A stretch of DNA of 64,000 nt from Quillaja saponaria (lineage: Eukaryota; Streptophyta; Magnoliopsida; Fabales; Quillajaceae), in assembly GCA_029379385.1 (NCBI GenBank), contig CM055615.1, positions 6,200,001-6,264,000 on the forward strand, in the 5' to 3' direction. Position numbers and translations under genes: made by a program. Every line of letters begins with the position of its first letter. Positions within the stretch are counted from its first letter, which is position 1. Positions 22,862 to 36,200 of the stretch are shown piece after piece. The notes under the pieces were generated by a model that saw only the letters and a program-made list of their open reading frames with translations, made no database searches and was not told the origin of the DNA.

Positions 22862-25800
22862 ATGTCAAACCATCTTCATCTTAACGAGCTAAACTCTACC
22901 AAAAACTTTTCATTACTTCCCAAGCCAATTGTTCATGGCACCAGCCAGTCATCATCCTTAAACTTCCAAAACAAACCGGAAAATTCTCAAGTTTCCCGCA
23001 GTACCACACGTTTGTCTGTCAAAACTGAAGCTATACAGAAACCTGCAACTGAAGTTATTACCACCCCTCGCACGACTACTCTCAAAGTCAAAGCCACTGT
23101 AGTTGCTCTAGAATTTGATTCATCAATTTTGAGTATTACCAATTTGGGAGATGAACTCAAAGAATTATTACGCAATCCACTAACTTTAGAGCTTGTTAGT
23201 GCTGAGCTTGATCCTAGTAAGTATTGATTTAATATTGTTAAAATATATAAATTATTGAAATATCTCTCTTATTATAAGCCTGAGTTATTATGTAACGTAA
23301 TAATTTATTATCATATCAAAGTCGGATGTTGTGAGTTTGAATTCCTCAAACTCCACTTTTCTCATCTGCACCTTTTTAAAGAATTTACATATTGGATCAA
23401 TATATTACAAAAAAAATAAAAAAATTATATATATATATATATCAAGTCCACACATGAAAGGAGTGTTAGAATATATAAATGATTAAATAACAGCTCTTAC
23501 TCTAAGTTTGAGCTGTTACATGAGATAATATTTTACTAAAAACGATCTTTATCAAACACAGATCTATGTCATTTCTTCAAAGTTAGTCCCACTTGACAGA
23601 GTTCGTAAAACAAAGACCAAAATGAAGTACTTGTGTAGGTTTAACCTCAGTTTTTTTTTTTTTTTTTTTTTTTTCAGAGACTGGAATAGAGAAGCCAACA
23701 ATTAAAGCATCAGCTAATCAGATTGACGAAGAAGGAGACGATGTGAAGTTTGAAGCTGAATTTAAGGTTCCACCAAGTTTTGGTGACGTCGGTGCTATCT
23801 ATGTTGAATATAACAACAACTTGGAAATATATCTAAAAGAAATAGTTTTGGAAGGCTTACCAAACGGTCCAGTCCACATCACTTGTAACTCATGGGTTCA
23901 ACCAGCTGACAAATCTCCAAAGAGGGTATTCTTCACTAACAAGGTCAGCCTATATTTATAGAATTAATATTTAAAACATCATCCTTGTTTAAAACTATAC
24001 TATATATACATTAATGATGTATTAAATATTTAATACTATATTTATTATTTGTGACATTTATTTAAAAAACATGCCATGACAAATCTGAGTTTTATAATTT
24101 GTCTGTTGATTGGCACTTGCAGTCTTACCTGCCATCACAAACTCCAAGTGCATTGAAGAGGCTTAGAGAAGCTGAGCTTGTTACTTTACGAGGCAATGGA
24201 AAAGGAGAACGTAAGGAGTGTGATAGAATCTATGATTATGATGTGTACAATGATCTTGGTGACCCTGATAAGAGTCTTGATCTCAAAAGACCTGTTCTTG
24301 GTGGTAAAGAACATCCATATCCTAGGCGTGGCAGAACTGGAAGGGCAAAGTCTAAGAAAGGTATACATATTGCACATTTAAACCTGAAAACAGAAGAAGA
24401 AAATGAATATTTAATTACGAATGTCATTTTCTCTAAGCTAACAGCTCACTGCAAATATAACAGATCCATTGTCGGAAAAAAAAAGTAGTGAGACCTACGT
24501 ACCAAGGGATGAATCATTTTCAAAGATAAAGGACTTAGTCTTTGGAAGCAGGAAGTATTATGTTGCATTGCATGCATTGATACCAAACATAGAGTCCGTA
24601 CTTAAAGACAGTGAACAAGGATTTACACAATTCCAGGACATAGATGAACTCTTCAAAGAAGGGTTTAACTTGGCTCCGATTAAAGACAAAGGCCTCGCAG
24701 CAATCTTGCCCACGGTTGTTAGAACTGTTAATGATGTGAAGGAGGAAATTCTACGCTTTGATGTCCCGAAAACTGTTGAAAGTAAGTGAGAAAACAAATT
24801 CTTAATTAGAATAATCGGCACTCTTTACATGCATGTGTGTATATAATTGAAATTTGCAATTTGCAGGGGACAGCTTCTTCTGGTTTAGGGATAAAGAGTT
24901 TGCGAGGCAGACACTTGCAGGAATCAACCCAAGTAGCATACAATTGGTCACTGTAAGATTTTCTTCCACTCTCTCATTTGTCCAATATATATATTTCAAA
25001 TAATTGCTTGTTGTTCCAAATCTGATTTACTTACTACCAAATTTGATCATGTAGGAATGGCCACTGAAGAGCAAACTTGACCCTAAGATCTATGGTCCAG
25101 CAGAATCTGCAATCACAAAAGAATTGATTGAGAAAGAAATCAAAGGATATTTTACTGTAGATGAGGTACCAAAATGTCAAGTACTTGACTAAGTCTTTCT
25201 CAAATATAATAAGTATGTGATCTGATCTAATTATCATTTGCAGGCAATTGTGCAAAAGAAGTTGTTCGTTCTGGATTACCATGATCTATTGTTGCCATAC
25301 GTGAGCAAAGTAAGAGAACTAAAGGATACTGTATTGTACGGGTCGCGAACATTGTTCTTTTTAACAGCAGAAGGAACACTGAGGCCATTGGCAATCGAGC
25401 TGACTCGTCCAAAAATAGGAGATAAGCCACAATGGAAGCAAGTTTTCACACCTATTTGGAATTCAACACAGGAATGGCTTTGGAGGCTTGCTAAAGCACA
25501 TGTTCTAGCACATGACTCTGGTCATCACCAGCTAATCAGCCATTGGTATGTACAACTTACTTTTATGTTAAAAATTTAAAGAGAATGGCTTCAGTTGAAA
25601 AGATTTTGCATTTATGTGGGTGACACATTTCTCTTTTTGGCAGGTTAAGAACTCATTGTGCTACTGAACCCTATGTGATTGCAACCAATAGACAACTCAG
25701 CGTAATCCACCCGATTTATAGACTGTTGGATCCTCATTTCCGGTTCACAATGGAGATCAATGCTTTTGCAAGAGAATCTCTTATCAATGCAAATGGGATC

Positions 25801-26670
25801 ATTGAGAGCACATTCTCACCTGGTAAGTATTCCATGGAGCTTAGCTCTGTAGCATATGACAAGCTATGGCGGTTTGACACGCAAGGACTACCCAATGATC
25901 TTATGAGCAGAGGAATGGCTATTGAAGATCCAAGTGCAGCACATGGAGTAAAGCTAACAATCCAAGACTATCCTTATGCTAATGATGGTCTCCTTGTGTG
26001 GGATGCCATCAAAACTTGGGTCACTGACTATGTCAACTACTATTATCCTGACCCTGCTCTTGTTGAGTCCGACCAAGAGCTGCAACAATGGTGGACTGAA
26101 ATTCGTACCGTAGGCCATGCTGACAAGAAGGATGAACCTTGGTGGCCACTTCTCAAATCTCCCACAGACCTCGTTGAAATCATAACTACCATAGTTTGGG
26201 TAGCATCAGGACATCATGCAGCTGTGAACTTTGGACAGTATGATTTTGCTGCTTACTTTCCAAGTAGACCAACAATTGCTAGAACCAAAATTCCTACTGA
26301 AGAGCATACTGAGGAAGAGTGGCAGAAATTCTTGCAGAAACCTGGTCGAGCACTTCTGAATTGCTTCCCAACACAACTTCAAGCAACAAAAGTGATGATT
26401 GTGTTGAGTGTCTTGTCGGATCATTCCCCGGATGAACAATACATAGGAAAGCATATGGAGACACCATGGAGTGACAATCCGGTTATAAAGGCAGCCTTCG
26501 AAAAGTTTAGTGGGAGATTGAATGAGGTTGAAGGAATTATTGACGCTAGGAATACAGATGAGTATTTGCATAACAGAAATGGAGCTGGTATTGTGCCATA
26601 TGAGTTGTTGAAGCCTACTTCAAAGGCTGGAGTTACTGCCATGGGAGTTCCATATAGTATTTCCATCTAA
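22862..26670 (+). CDS. Linoleate 13S-lipoxygenase, type 2, chloroplastic (LOX copy B, complete)
   Basis: Inserts O2 into linolenic or linoleic acid to give 13-hydroperoxides, the first step to jasmonates and green-leaf volatiles, in plastids. Exons: 22862-23216, 23678-23943, 24123-24360, 24464-24781, 24867-24952, 25055-25165, 25244-25545, 25644-26670. All introns are GT-AG and the 2703 bp gives 900 residues. Residues 1 to ~75 are Ser/Thr/Asn-rich with few acids, as in a transit peptide. A PLAT domain covers ~78-225, with the catalytic domain after it. The iron ligands are His553, His558, His750, Asn754 and the terminal Ile900 (ending GVPYSISI). Thr615-Phe616 at the specificity site favours 13-oxygenation, and Ala601 at the Coffa site favours the S product. 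The first ATG inside the TATA-driven leader was chosen; a frame extension to an upstream TTG at 22856 is not a start. The closest family is AtLOX2-like. Exact substrate and stereochemistry are inferred from residues. Confidence 0.96.
23654..23677 (+). other. Long T tract at the intron 1 acceptor of LOX-B
   Basis: About 24 consecutive T residues run straight into CAG at the end of intron 1. LOX-C has a shorter pure T run followed by CTTCTTCAG. It works as an extreme polypyrimidine tract and is likely to vary in length between individuals. Confidence 0.7.
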
Positions 26671-27569
26671 TGTTTGAAATTTGTTGTTGTTAGAGTGCAT
26701 AGATTGTCAATAAAATCATCAGTGTAATCTTGATGTTGTGTGTTTCTTATGCTTTGTAATACTAGAACGCCTACAATCTGTTTTTCAAAATTAATAACAG
26801 CGTTATTTTATCACCAACCAATTGTTTCTAGTGTTGTTGAGATGGCTTATTTTTTTTCATTTAAGTATGGGGATAAGTGAGTACTTTTTTTTGATTAAGA
26901 GATAAGAGGATAAGTATTGAGTAACTTAGATTCATTTTATAGTTCTCTGTACAGATAAAATATTATTTTTATAGTTATCTGTTTATGTTTAACTAATAGA
27001 AGCCTATCTGTAAGTTTGATTTGAATAAGGATGATAGAACTCTAGTCTACCAGAAAAGTCTATTGTCTTAATATGTATAAAATTGCTGCATGATAACAAT
27101 CTATTATAGTAATTGAGTTGTGGTCCTATTCTTCTTGGTTTCTTCGTCATTTTGTCATTGAATCTAAGGCTCTGCATTCTTGGTGTTTTCTTTTTCAATT
27201 TATATAATATTCTCTCACACTTGATTTAAACATTGCTGCTTTTGTTTTTGAGCATATATATGATATCTTCCTTGATCTACATTTATGTATTTTGTTCACT
27301 AGTGATCCACATTCCTTAATCCACATTTCTGAATAGGTTATGAACACTTACCCTTAGGATGCCAGTGTTAGATGGCATTCATGGTTAATAATAGAAGTTA
27401 AATTAATGTATTACGTTTATTAATGTAGAAATAATGTTGAATGATCAAAGTTCAATGGACCTAGAAGTGTTAAACAATTCTCTTACATTTGAATTCATGC
27501 ATGATGTTGAAATATTCCTTGAATTTACATTTTGTCATCCAAAATACTTTTATTTAAGTTGGATTCATT
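26671..27569 (+). repeat. LOX-B 3' UTR and flank (duplicon)
   Basis: Begins with the 3' untranslated region and includes the near-upstream poly-A signal AATAAA at 26709-26714, 39 bp after the stop. The rest matches 16779-17865 downstream of LOX-A and carries no recognisable gene. Confidence 0.75.
26709..26714 (+). terminator. Polyadenylation signal of LOX-B
   Basis: AATAAA, 39 bp after the TAA stop, in GATTGTCAATAAAATCATC. The matching hexamer in the LOX-A relic is GATAAA. Confidence 0.6.
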
Positions 27570-29018
27570 TTGTGTTCTAGCAAAATCTATGATAACGTTA
27601 AGTTTCTAAATAGAGATGAGTCACCTTACAGTTGTATAATTATTAGAGCCTACAAAAGGTGGGCTCATCATGGAAAGGCTTATATTGAAGTTGATTTTCG
27701 AGATTCAAGTGTTACTAGGAAATTTAATTTAGAAGATACTAATTGTATGGCAGAAATGATAATGGATGCTACAGCCCTCACTTTCAATTGAGAGGCAGAA
27801 AATTCAAATCTTGAGGCTGCAATATTTTGTGAAATGTTGGCATCTAATGTTGAGTTGGTCTGGGAAGGGTGTAAAGACCACCCTATTTTATCGGCTATGA
27901 AACAACTTATGAATGAATTGTAAATCTAAGAATAAAATGTACAAGTATTGTTTTAATTAGTTAATGTTAATTATCAAGGATCTGTTACCCGATACCAAGA
28001 ACTTACCATCTAATTTCTACTTGTCAAAGAAGATGGTGAAAGATTTAGGACTCATATATGACAAGATTGATATTTAAATCAATGTCAGTTGCTTTACAGA
28101 GTAATAAAGGACTAGACAAACTAAGAACATTGTGGAGCTTCTTGTTTCAAACCTGGGACTAAAAATACCACACGAGATCTAGTGTCATCTTCCAATCACC
28201 AAGAAGCTTCAAAGATGTCTGACACCACTACACATTCAATGAGATGGCACAAGGAGGGTAAATGTGAAAAGTAGACGTGATGATACATCATTTGGATGGT
28301 GAGACATGGAAACAGTTTGATGATACTTATCCCGAATGGAAAAATGAAGCTCGAAATATCAAACTTGATTTCTCAACATAGGAGTTCACTCCTTTTGGTA
28401 TTTCTAAATCCCAAAATTCTTGTTGGCCAATGTTTATCATTCCTTATAAATTGCAATTGGGTATGTGCATGAGTAAGCATAATTTGTTCTTGACATTGCT
28501 TATGTTTTCGCAACACCCACGAAAGAATTTGGATATGTATTTATGATCTTTAATAGACGAGTTGAAGAAGTTATGGAGTTTCGGTGAGGTAACCTATGAT
28601 AAATCACTGCGACAGAATTTTATCTTGAGAGCTGTGTAATATTGATAATTAGTGGCTTCTCAACATATGGCATGGTTTCTGGCTAGAGTACTGATTGTAG
28701 AATGATGTGCCTTATTTGCATGGAAAAAAAAAAAACCTTTAGACTACAAAGTGGTGGACAACATAGTTGATTTGATTGTCATTAACAATTCTTGCTCGAG
28801 AATCATTCTTTTTGAAGAGAATGGAACTAATCCAAAAGAAGCACGGTTGAAAGGACCTACCTCCAGTTAGGTTATTCAGTAAAGAAGTTTTATGCTGGTA
28901 ATGTTTTTCAATCTAAGAACAACGAGTATTCATTACAACTAAAAAAAAAAAGTTTTTTCTAGGAATTATCATATTGGTCTACGAATATTGTGCTGCATAA
29001 CCTAGATGTCATGCATAT
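27570..29018 (+). pseudogene. CACTA TNP2-type transposase relic, third copy (5' part)
   Basis: Matches 17866-19205. The 73-codon open stretch 27570-27791 reads YKRWAHHGKAYIEVDF..SSV and is followed by WEGCKDHP near 27860. At 28240-28330 the frame is better kept than in the second copy: MRWHKEGKC, then DGETWKQFDDTYPEWKNEARN. PFGI and then IPYKLQLGMCM..NLFLTLLM lie at 28390-28510, and DMYL..LIDELKKLW near 28540. It is cut at 29018 by an LTR insertion and resumes at 42411. Confidence 0.83.
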
Positions 29019-30423
29019 TGTAACACCCCATAATTTAGTTATCAATATTATATGTTATATATTGGTATAGGATGAACTCTAAATGAGTTTTTTATTTTTT
29101 TATGATTTATTGGGAATGTTGAAAGACTTGTGTTAAAAAAAATTAAATAAATAAAATAAAATTGTGTTGATTTTTATTTTTTATTTTTAGCTGATTTGAA
29201 GTCTTAAACTAAATAGTTAAAGTTAATATTATCATTCTAGTTGCATATGTATCATTAACATTTGTTTGTACTTATTTAAATGTATTTTTAGAAATAAAAA
29301 AAAAGTAGAAAATCATGTTTTTGTGTTAATTTTAAAGATAAGGGTATTTTTATCATTTCAAAGTATCAATTTTTATTTCTTTTTCCTTTTTCTTTCTTAT
29401 TCTTCTTTCCCGTCTACTCTGCATCCATGCAAGTCTTTTTTTTTTTTTTCCTTCTCTTCCAACAACCCTTTCTCTTGGCTGCACTTCCTTCGATCTCCAT
29501 CCAACCATCTTATTTGCTCCCTTACCTAACCCATTCATCTTGCTCGATGAAAGTTAGATGATTGGCTGGAAGAGAAGGTGCCGAATGGCAACACGGTGGT
29601 TGACATTAGTAGTCGAATTTTGTTCTTTCTAGACATCAAGGTTAGATTTTGACTGAGTTTCTCTTCTTTTCTTGAATTTGAAAGGTTGGGCTTAAAAAAA
29701 TAAATAAAAATTTGATTTCTTTTTTGAACTTGAAAATTTTTTTACCTTTGGGTTTGTGATGGTTAGAAATTTTTTTTATGGATCTTCTCTTAACTTGAAA
29801 TTGTTTTGGGTTTACAACTACTATGCGTCTTATTTGGGTAGTTATAGTTATTATTTCAAAGTTGTTGATTTTATGTTTTAGTTTTACTTACAATATATAT
29901 ATATATATATTTTATAGTTGCTAGTCCGGTTATGAATAAATTTATTCCATCTAGTCATGAAGTAAATTTTTTTGAGTTCTTGATTTTCAATTGAATGATA
30001 TTTGGGTATTAGGACTTTCAAAAGAAAATTATTTAAATCATATTTTATTAATGTTGAATTCTGAAATATTCGATTAGTTTTATGATCTTTTTACCGAAAA
30101 ACAATGTCTTAACTACACTATCTCTTGTCAAGTTTTCTTACTTTGGTAATGTTTTTCCTAATATTCCATTATGTCCATTGTAATAATTCTTGTTCCTTGT
30201 TATATGAATAGTTGATATGCTTGATCGTTGATTCGTGCTGAACCATTCGTAGATGTCATTCGTTTGATTCTAATTTGGAATGACCCTTTTGGTTGTCTTT
30301 TCGTATTTGCATGGTTTAAGGTGAATGGTAATTACATAGAGGCATTGCTTTTAAAAAAACTTCCGACATGATTTAATTTTTGAATGATTGTGTTTGCATA
30401 TGATATTAAAATAAGTTGTGTTG

Positions 30424-30530
30424 TCACGACCCGAACTAGGGGGCTGTGACTAGCATAAGAATTAATATAGACCAAGGCCCATTGTAGCTCCCATGAACCA
30501 ACAGTATGACAATTTTCTTTTAAGTCATCT
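30424..30530 (-). repeat. LTR terminus, reverse orientation
   Basis: TGTCACGACCCGAACTAGGG followed by GGCTGTGACTAGC is an inverted match to CTGGTCATAGCCCCTATTTG and GGTTGTGATA at about 36930-36960, and more distantly to the right end of the nest at 42375-42405. These are read as the 3' ends of related LTRs lying in opposite orientations. Confidence 0.6.
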
Positions 30531-32929
30531 TAATTACTTGAATTATCAATAAACTTGTTGCATTTTGAAGAGATTTATTTAACTACTATTTAACTTGGTT
30601 CATTATACTTGTCGTACCTAGTAACTAGATTACTAAATAACTTGTTGGTTTGGAGGTTACTCTATTACTATTCTGTGGGCTTCATTAGAAATTCTTAACT
30701 TAGTAGTATTATTTGTGTCATAACCCTTATAATCTAATATCGTAAAAATCAAATTTTAGACATAATGTGCATATTCTAGTTATAAAAATAAACAAATTAA
30801 ATAAGTAATAGTGTAATTGAATATGTTATAACCTGATATTAAAATATGAATTTGAATAATTTGTCATAACTAATGATCGTAAAAATAAATATAAGTGTTT
30901 GAAGTAAATAATTGATATAAGTGTATACAATTAAATTAAAAACTTGGTTAATTTGGAACATGACTTAATGTGGTGTAAATTTTTTTAAGTGAAACACATA
31001 TATACATACATATATATATAAAAATCAAAGAATCATCCTCCACCTTAAATTTAAAGTATTGACCTTGACTTTTACTTTTACTTTCTTTTCTTTTTTTCTT
31101 TTTTTTTCTTTCTTTTTTTTCTTCACCTGACATGGTCTTCTTCATTTTCTTGATGGTTCTACACTTTCCTCCTCTGCTTTGTCTCCTCTTGCTTGGTCAT
31201 GTGAGCCTCCTTTAAGCAGCGAATGATTCCTCCTCCTTTTGTACCTTGATTGGTTCGCAGAAACTTGTGAAATACAGCATTACAAATCTTCGTTGCTTTG
31301 AGTGTGCCGTGGGATATTTCCTTGTTTTCCTTCTGCCTTGTCCTGTGTTTTCTTGAATGGTCAGTCACTCTACTCTTCCTCCTTGATAATACAACTTGCT
31401 TTTTTATATGTGTGGCTTGGTTGGTGTGTGTGAAAACCAAAAACAAAACAAAAGATACTTGTCTATAGGTGCAAGCAATCGGTAGCCAGCACCTCCGTTT
31501 TCTTATATTTTCTTTCCTTTCTCCCAAAAGTCATGAGGCAGCAATTGAATTCATCCCCTTTTTATTGCAATCCTAGCTGATTTAGTTTTTTTTTTAGTTG
31601 GCAACCAATGTCCCTTCCTCTGCATATTTTGTTTTATAAAAGAAGGCCTTGCATTTTGAACTCCATGTTAGATTTTATACCAAAGCATACAAATTGTTAT
31701 AAGTTGACAAAAGTTTTTAACTAATTTTTGACTTGAGAAAGGAAAGCATATAATGATATCAGCCCACAGCACCAAAGAGTCAATTATTATATACACAGAT
31801 TATCCACAATTCTGAGGTGAAAGAAAGAGGAGATGCTTACAATGGAATAATCTTTGCAATGAAATTGCCACCAGAGACAAATTCATGACTCTACTGAAGA
31901 CTTTGATAGATATTGACGCCATTCTTCAGGTGTTCCCTTTCTCACTATCAGCTTTTTTAATGCTTCACTTGTTAGTGGTATGGCAAGTATATAATAGTCT
32001 TTTGGGGCCTTTGAGATCTTAAGCAGCTTCATATTTGTTTCCTTTAAAGTCTTTTGGCCTTTCTTTGAGTTGCATTTGTCACAAGCATTTATCTGTTATA
32101 GAAGACAACATCAGGAAAATCTGGGAATAGTTTCACTTGTTTGCTTAGCTAAGAATGGTATTGAAAAATTAATAAAGTAACCTATTTCCAAATAAGTCTT
32201 CTTTTCTTATAGATACCAAAAGTGTATATACTGCATCCAACCGTGCGAGATGAAGTCACAAGTTTGGAATAAGTTATCAAGACTCAGAATTCACGTACAT
32301 TTTAAATCCATTACAAACTTAGTGAACAGAATGGCTTAAAAATAAGGAATATATGTACATGGTGACAATATGATTGGTAGGAAAATAAATCTGGGAAATG
32401 GGAATGTGTTGATATTAAAATGGTTCAATGTAATCTTGAATGAAAATTAGGTAGTTACTTTAATTTAAATGTAAATTGGAATATGAATATGATTAATTTG
32501 AGGTTTTATGTTGAATTATTGGGATAGGTATATGCACACACACACATCAATTGAGGTAATTTATGCACTCAAGATGTTTGATAAAATACTTAAAAGAAAC
32601 TAGTTATAACTTTATGAGTAAAACTTAATAAACTTAATTCTTGGCAGTTAGTAGTTATTGGAATTTGAATAAAAAAAGTTCCTAATCAAGAGAAAAGAAT
32701 AGTTGATTGATGTGGTGAGTTGAGGACTTGATGAAAATGGATAGTGAGTATGAGCAAAAGATGTTTAGTTGTGGGGTGAAGTGTTGAAACTGAGAGTTAA
32801 ATGGTTTTTGAAGGGATGCAGGAAAGATTTGATAAGTTAGAGAAATTCAGTATTTCAAGTATTTTTAAGATTGAATTAAATTAAGAGTTCTACAGTGAAA
32901 ATATAGCTTAGGGTCATGAGATAATATCG

Positions 32930-33290
32930 AAAATTATCATAACCTGACTCTAAGTATATTTATCATTAGAGCTGTTGGATTGCAGCTAGGTCCGTGCAAG
33001 ATTTTATGTGAGCTTTAGTTAGTTTAGAAGACTTCGTCGACGGTTGTAGTTAGAATTAGCTTAGGACCTCTTAATAAGAATTGCTTCTAACATACTAAGG
33101 GACAATTTTGGAGTGGTACAAGTCTTAATTCCAAGTTATATGTATTTTGGAAATGTTGGAAATCATAGTTGTGATTTTTTGGTTCTGATTGAACTTGTTT
33201 TAGTATGACTAGTTTTAGAGGGTCTTAAAGGATGATTTAGGAGTGGAGTGCTGAAGACGAAGTGTTCTTGATAAGCTAGACTAGAAATGT
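32930..33290 (+). repeat. Arm 1 of an inverted LTR-derived repeat
   Basis: Contains CTAACATACTAAGGGACAAT, then a tract with TTTTAGAGGGTCTTAAAG and GATTTAGGAGTGGAGTGCTGA. The same order is found inverted at about 38380-38640. No protein coding. Confidence 0.7.
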
Positions 33291-36200
33291 TTATAATTTA
33301 ATTTCTAAGTATGAGAATTTTACAAGCATTAGAATCCGAGTCAAGTAACCAGAAATTGTGCAATGCCTTTTTTGTGTTTATGTGAGGATTTGAGTGAGTT
33401 CAAGACTAATTTTAGGAGAAGTTTTTATAAGAAAGATAGATAACTTAATAAAGATAATTTTTGGATTTGGTTTTGTTGAATTTAGTTAAGTATGTAAATT
33501 TGAATCAAACATATCTCCAACAAGATTATGAAAATACATAAACAATAGTTAATTTTTAAAAAATACTTGAAACTTAGTAACTCTAGATTTTTGTAATAAT
33601 AAGGTTATAACTTATCAAATGGATAATCTAAATAATATTTGAAAATTTAATTGCAGCTTTGGAACTTGTGGTTGAGCCAATAACGAGCGTGAACGCTCGA
33701 GTAAGTTATGAATAAGATCGGTAAACGGTGAATGGTTAACTACTACCTTTGGGTTGCTAGATTATTATATGTAATTGTATGTGTATTTGAATAGATGTGT
33801 TACATTGAAAAATAAGCATGCATAGTATTTATTAAGTTATTTGAATTATGTTTGATGTTTAAAATTGTTTGTAGTTGATAAAGGCCATTAAATTTTTTTC
33901 TTTCAAAATGATTTTTACTTCTGAAATAGAATCTGGGTACACCCAGAATATTATAAACTATTCTAAATCTGATAAGTGTTTTAAAAAAAATCGAGTACTT
34001 ATAGTGATCACAATTTTATCTGTGACTAAATGATAGGTTCAGGTTTTGTCATGGAATAACAAACCCGTTAGATTAATTTTAGCAAGCTCCTAATTTATTT
34101 GAATATTTTTCTTAACTAAATAAAATTATTTTATTATGTAACCATGATATTATTATTAATAAAATAATTATTTTTATGATGTATATATAACTTAATGTGT
34201 ATTATATATATATATAGTATATTGTCACCACACAATAATTTGAATAGATATTCTTACTATATTATTCTTTTCCTTTAACCCATGTGCCCATCACTTTCAT
34301 TCCACTTTCCTTATCTTTTTCCCCTTTTCTTTACCCTTGCCGAGGACACCCATCCCCACTTTCAATTCTTTCTTTTTTTCTTTCTTTCCTGTCTCTCAGT
34401 CAACCCACACCCACTTTGCATTTCCTTTACCTTTTCCCTTTTCCTTCATCCTTTCCTTTTTCCTTCTACCTGTCACCTAACTCAGTTTTCCATCTGTATG
34501 CTCCTTGGCCATAAAAGAAAAAAATTTGCTCCTCTACCAAAGTTTGTTGAGTTGGAAGACTATCTTGTTTCACTCCATTCTTCCTATTTTCATGCCCATT
34601 CTCTCATTTCCTTTAATATTTTCAACTTTGACGCATTGTTAGTTAATGGAAGGAAGTGCACTATAAATGATAAGAAATTCCTACCGTTTTCTTTCATTGT
34701 TTTCTTTTGTCATTTTGTTTGTTTATTCCAATTTACTCATTCATTATTTTATTTCTTCATTATTTTCTAGCTTCACTTGAGGATCAATACATGTCCATAA
34801 CCGACTCCTTGGGTAAGTAAATTTATATACATATATATATATGTATCAGTACTATTTGACTTTCTGACTCTTATATTTTTGGAAATTTCTGTTTCACACT
34901 TATAAGGACTAATTATTTCCTTTTGTGAAACGACATGTTTCATTTGATTGCTATTATTTTCTTTACATCATGGTTACGACTATATATTGATTTCATGTAT
35001 TAGGTACTCTTAACTAGTAGTGTTTTTTCATGTTGTTTAGTTCTTTTGAAAAAAAAAATTAATAAATATAATTACAATAATAGTTTTGCATAATATCATA
35101 AATTTCTTAACCCTTTGCAAATTTGTTTTAAATTTTATTTCTCTTTTTGAAAAATATTTGAGTTAGAAATTTGATAGTGATTTAGCATGTTTAGCCACTT
35201 TTGGAATTTGCTGGATTTGGATGTTTACTTGTGGCTTAGAATGTGTTATTTTAGGTTAACGTTGAATTCGGGTTTTGTGGGGAGCTCATTATTCATATTC
35301 TAATGGTTACATCATTTAGTTCCTAAAACTCTTGTTGACTCTTATTAATTATTTTGAAATCTTGTTTGAAATTGTTCTAGGCTCGTTGGAGACTCACATA
35401 CCTTCCATTAGGTGACTTTTGGTTCCCGACATTCATGGAAACTTCTCTTGTACAGTGAGTAAATAGTTCCTAGTATAATTTTTTTTATTGTACTCACCAC
35501 GTGCATCATTACTTCTTGTATAAACAAGTTTTACTTAAACTTGATTTTTGACCTTTCAAGCTTTTCCAAACTAGTTTTTAAGTAAATGATTTTGAAAGTA
35601 CATTTGAATCATAAAACATTTTAAAGATCAATTTTGAATTACTTATGCGTACATGGATATCATTATTAGTTATTTTACATTCTTGAACACAGTCATCAAG
35701 GACAACATCATTCTTTAACATTTTATTCTCTCTTATTTGATAAGTATCATTGGACATATGCTTTGAATAGATTTAAAATTAATATTACCTCTTGGAATGA
35801 AAGTTGATTTATGTTATTTTGACTAATGGTGTACAACTTTACTTGATCACTTTGGAGTTGATCGACTCATTGGTTTGAAAATAAATATCAAAAAGTTTGT
35901 TATTGGATAATGATATTAGAGATGCTTCCAATGATTTTCTTAGTTTTTCATCTCAATATAACTTTGTTATTCAAGTATTCTATTTTTCTTTTAGGTTACT
36001 TTATGGAACAGTACTTGTCAAAACAGCTTAGCTAACGAGATATAGTTAGCCTATGTATACATAGTATAATATTTTGGATATGGTACCTAGTTAAGAAAGG
36101 ATGCTCTAACTCCATGTGTGAGCTAACTACGTGGTAATAAGTTTGATACCCTAGTTAGTGGGGGTTAGGCTCTGACTTGTTGTAACCTACAGGTTCAACA

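Noticed and set aside
24186..26666. Minus-strand open frames across LOX-B exons (for example 26206-26571)
   Set aside because: They overlap well-supported exons, have no recognisable domain and follow from the codon composition of the sense gene.
31159..31527. 122-codon minus-strand open frame
   Set aside because: Antisense of another pyrimidine-rich LTR leader; Lys/Arg-rich low-complexity product with no domain.
34282..34770. 162-codon plus-strand open frame rich in Phe, Ser and Leu
   Set aside because: It lies in a pyrimidine-rich LTR leader where two overlapping frames stay open. The product is low-complexity with no domain.
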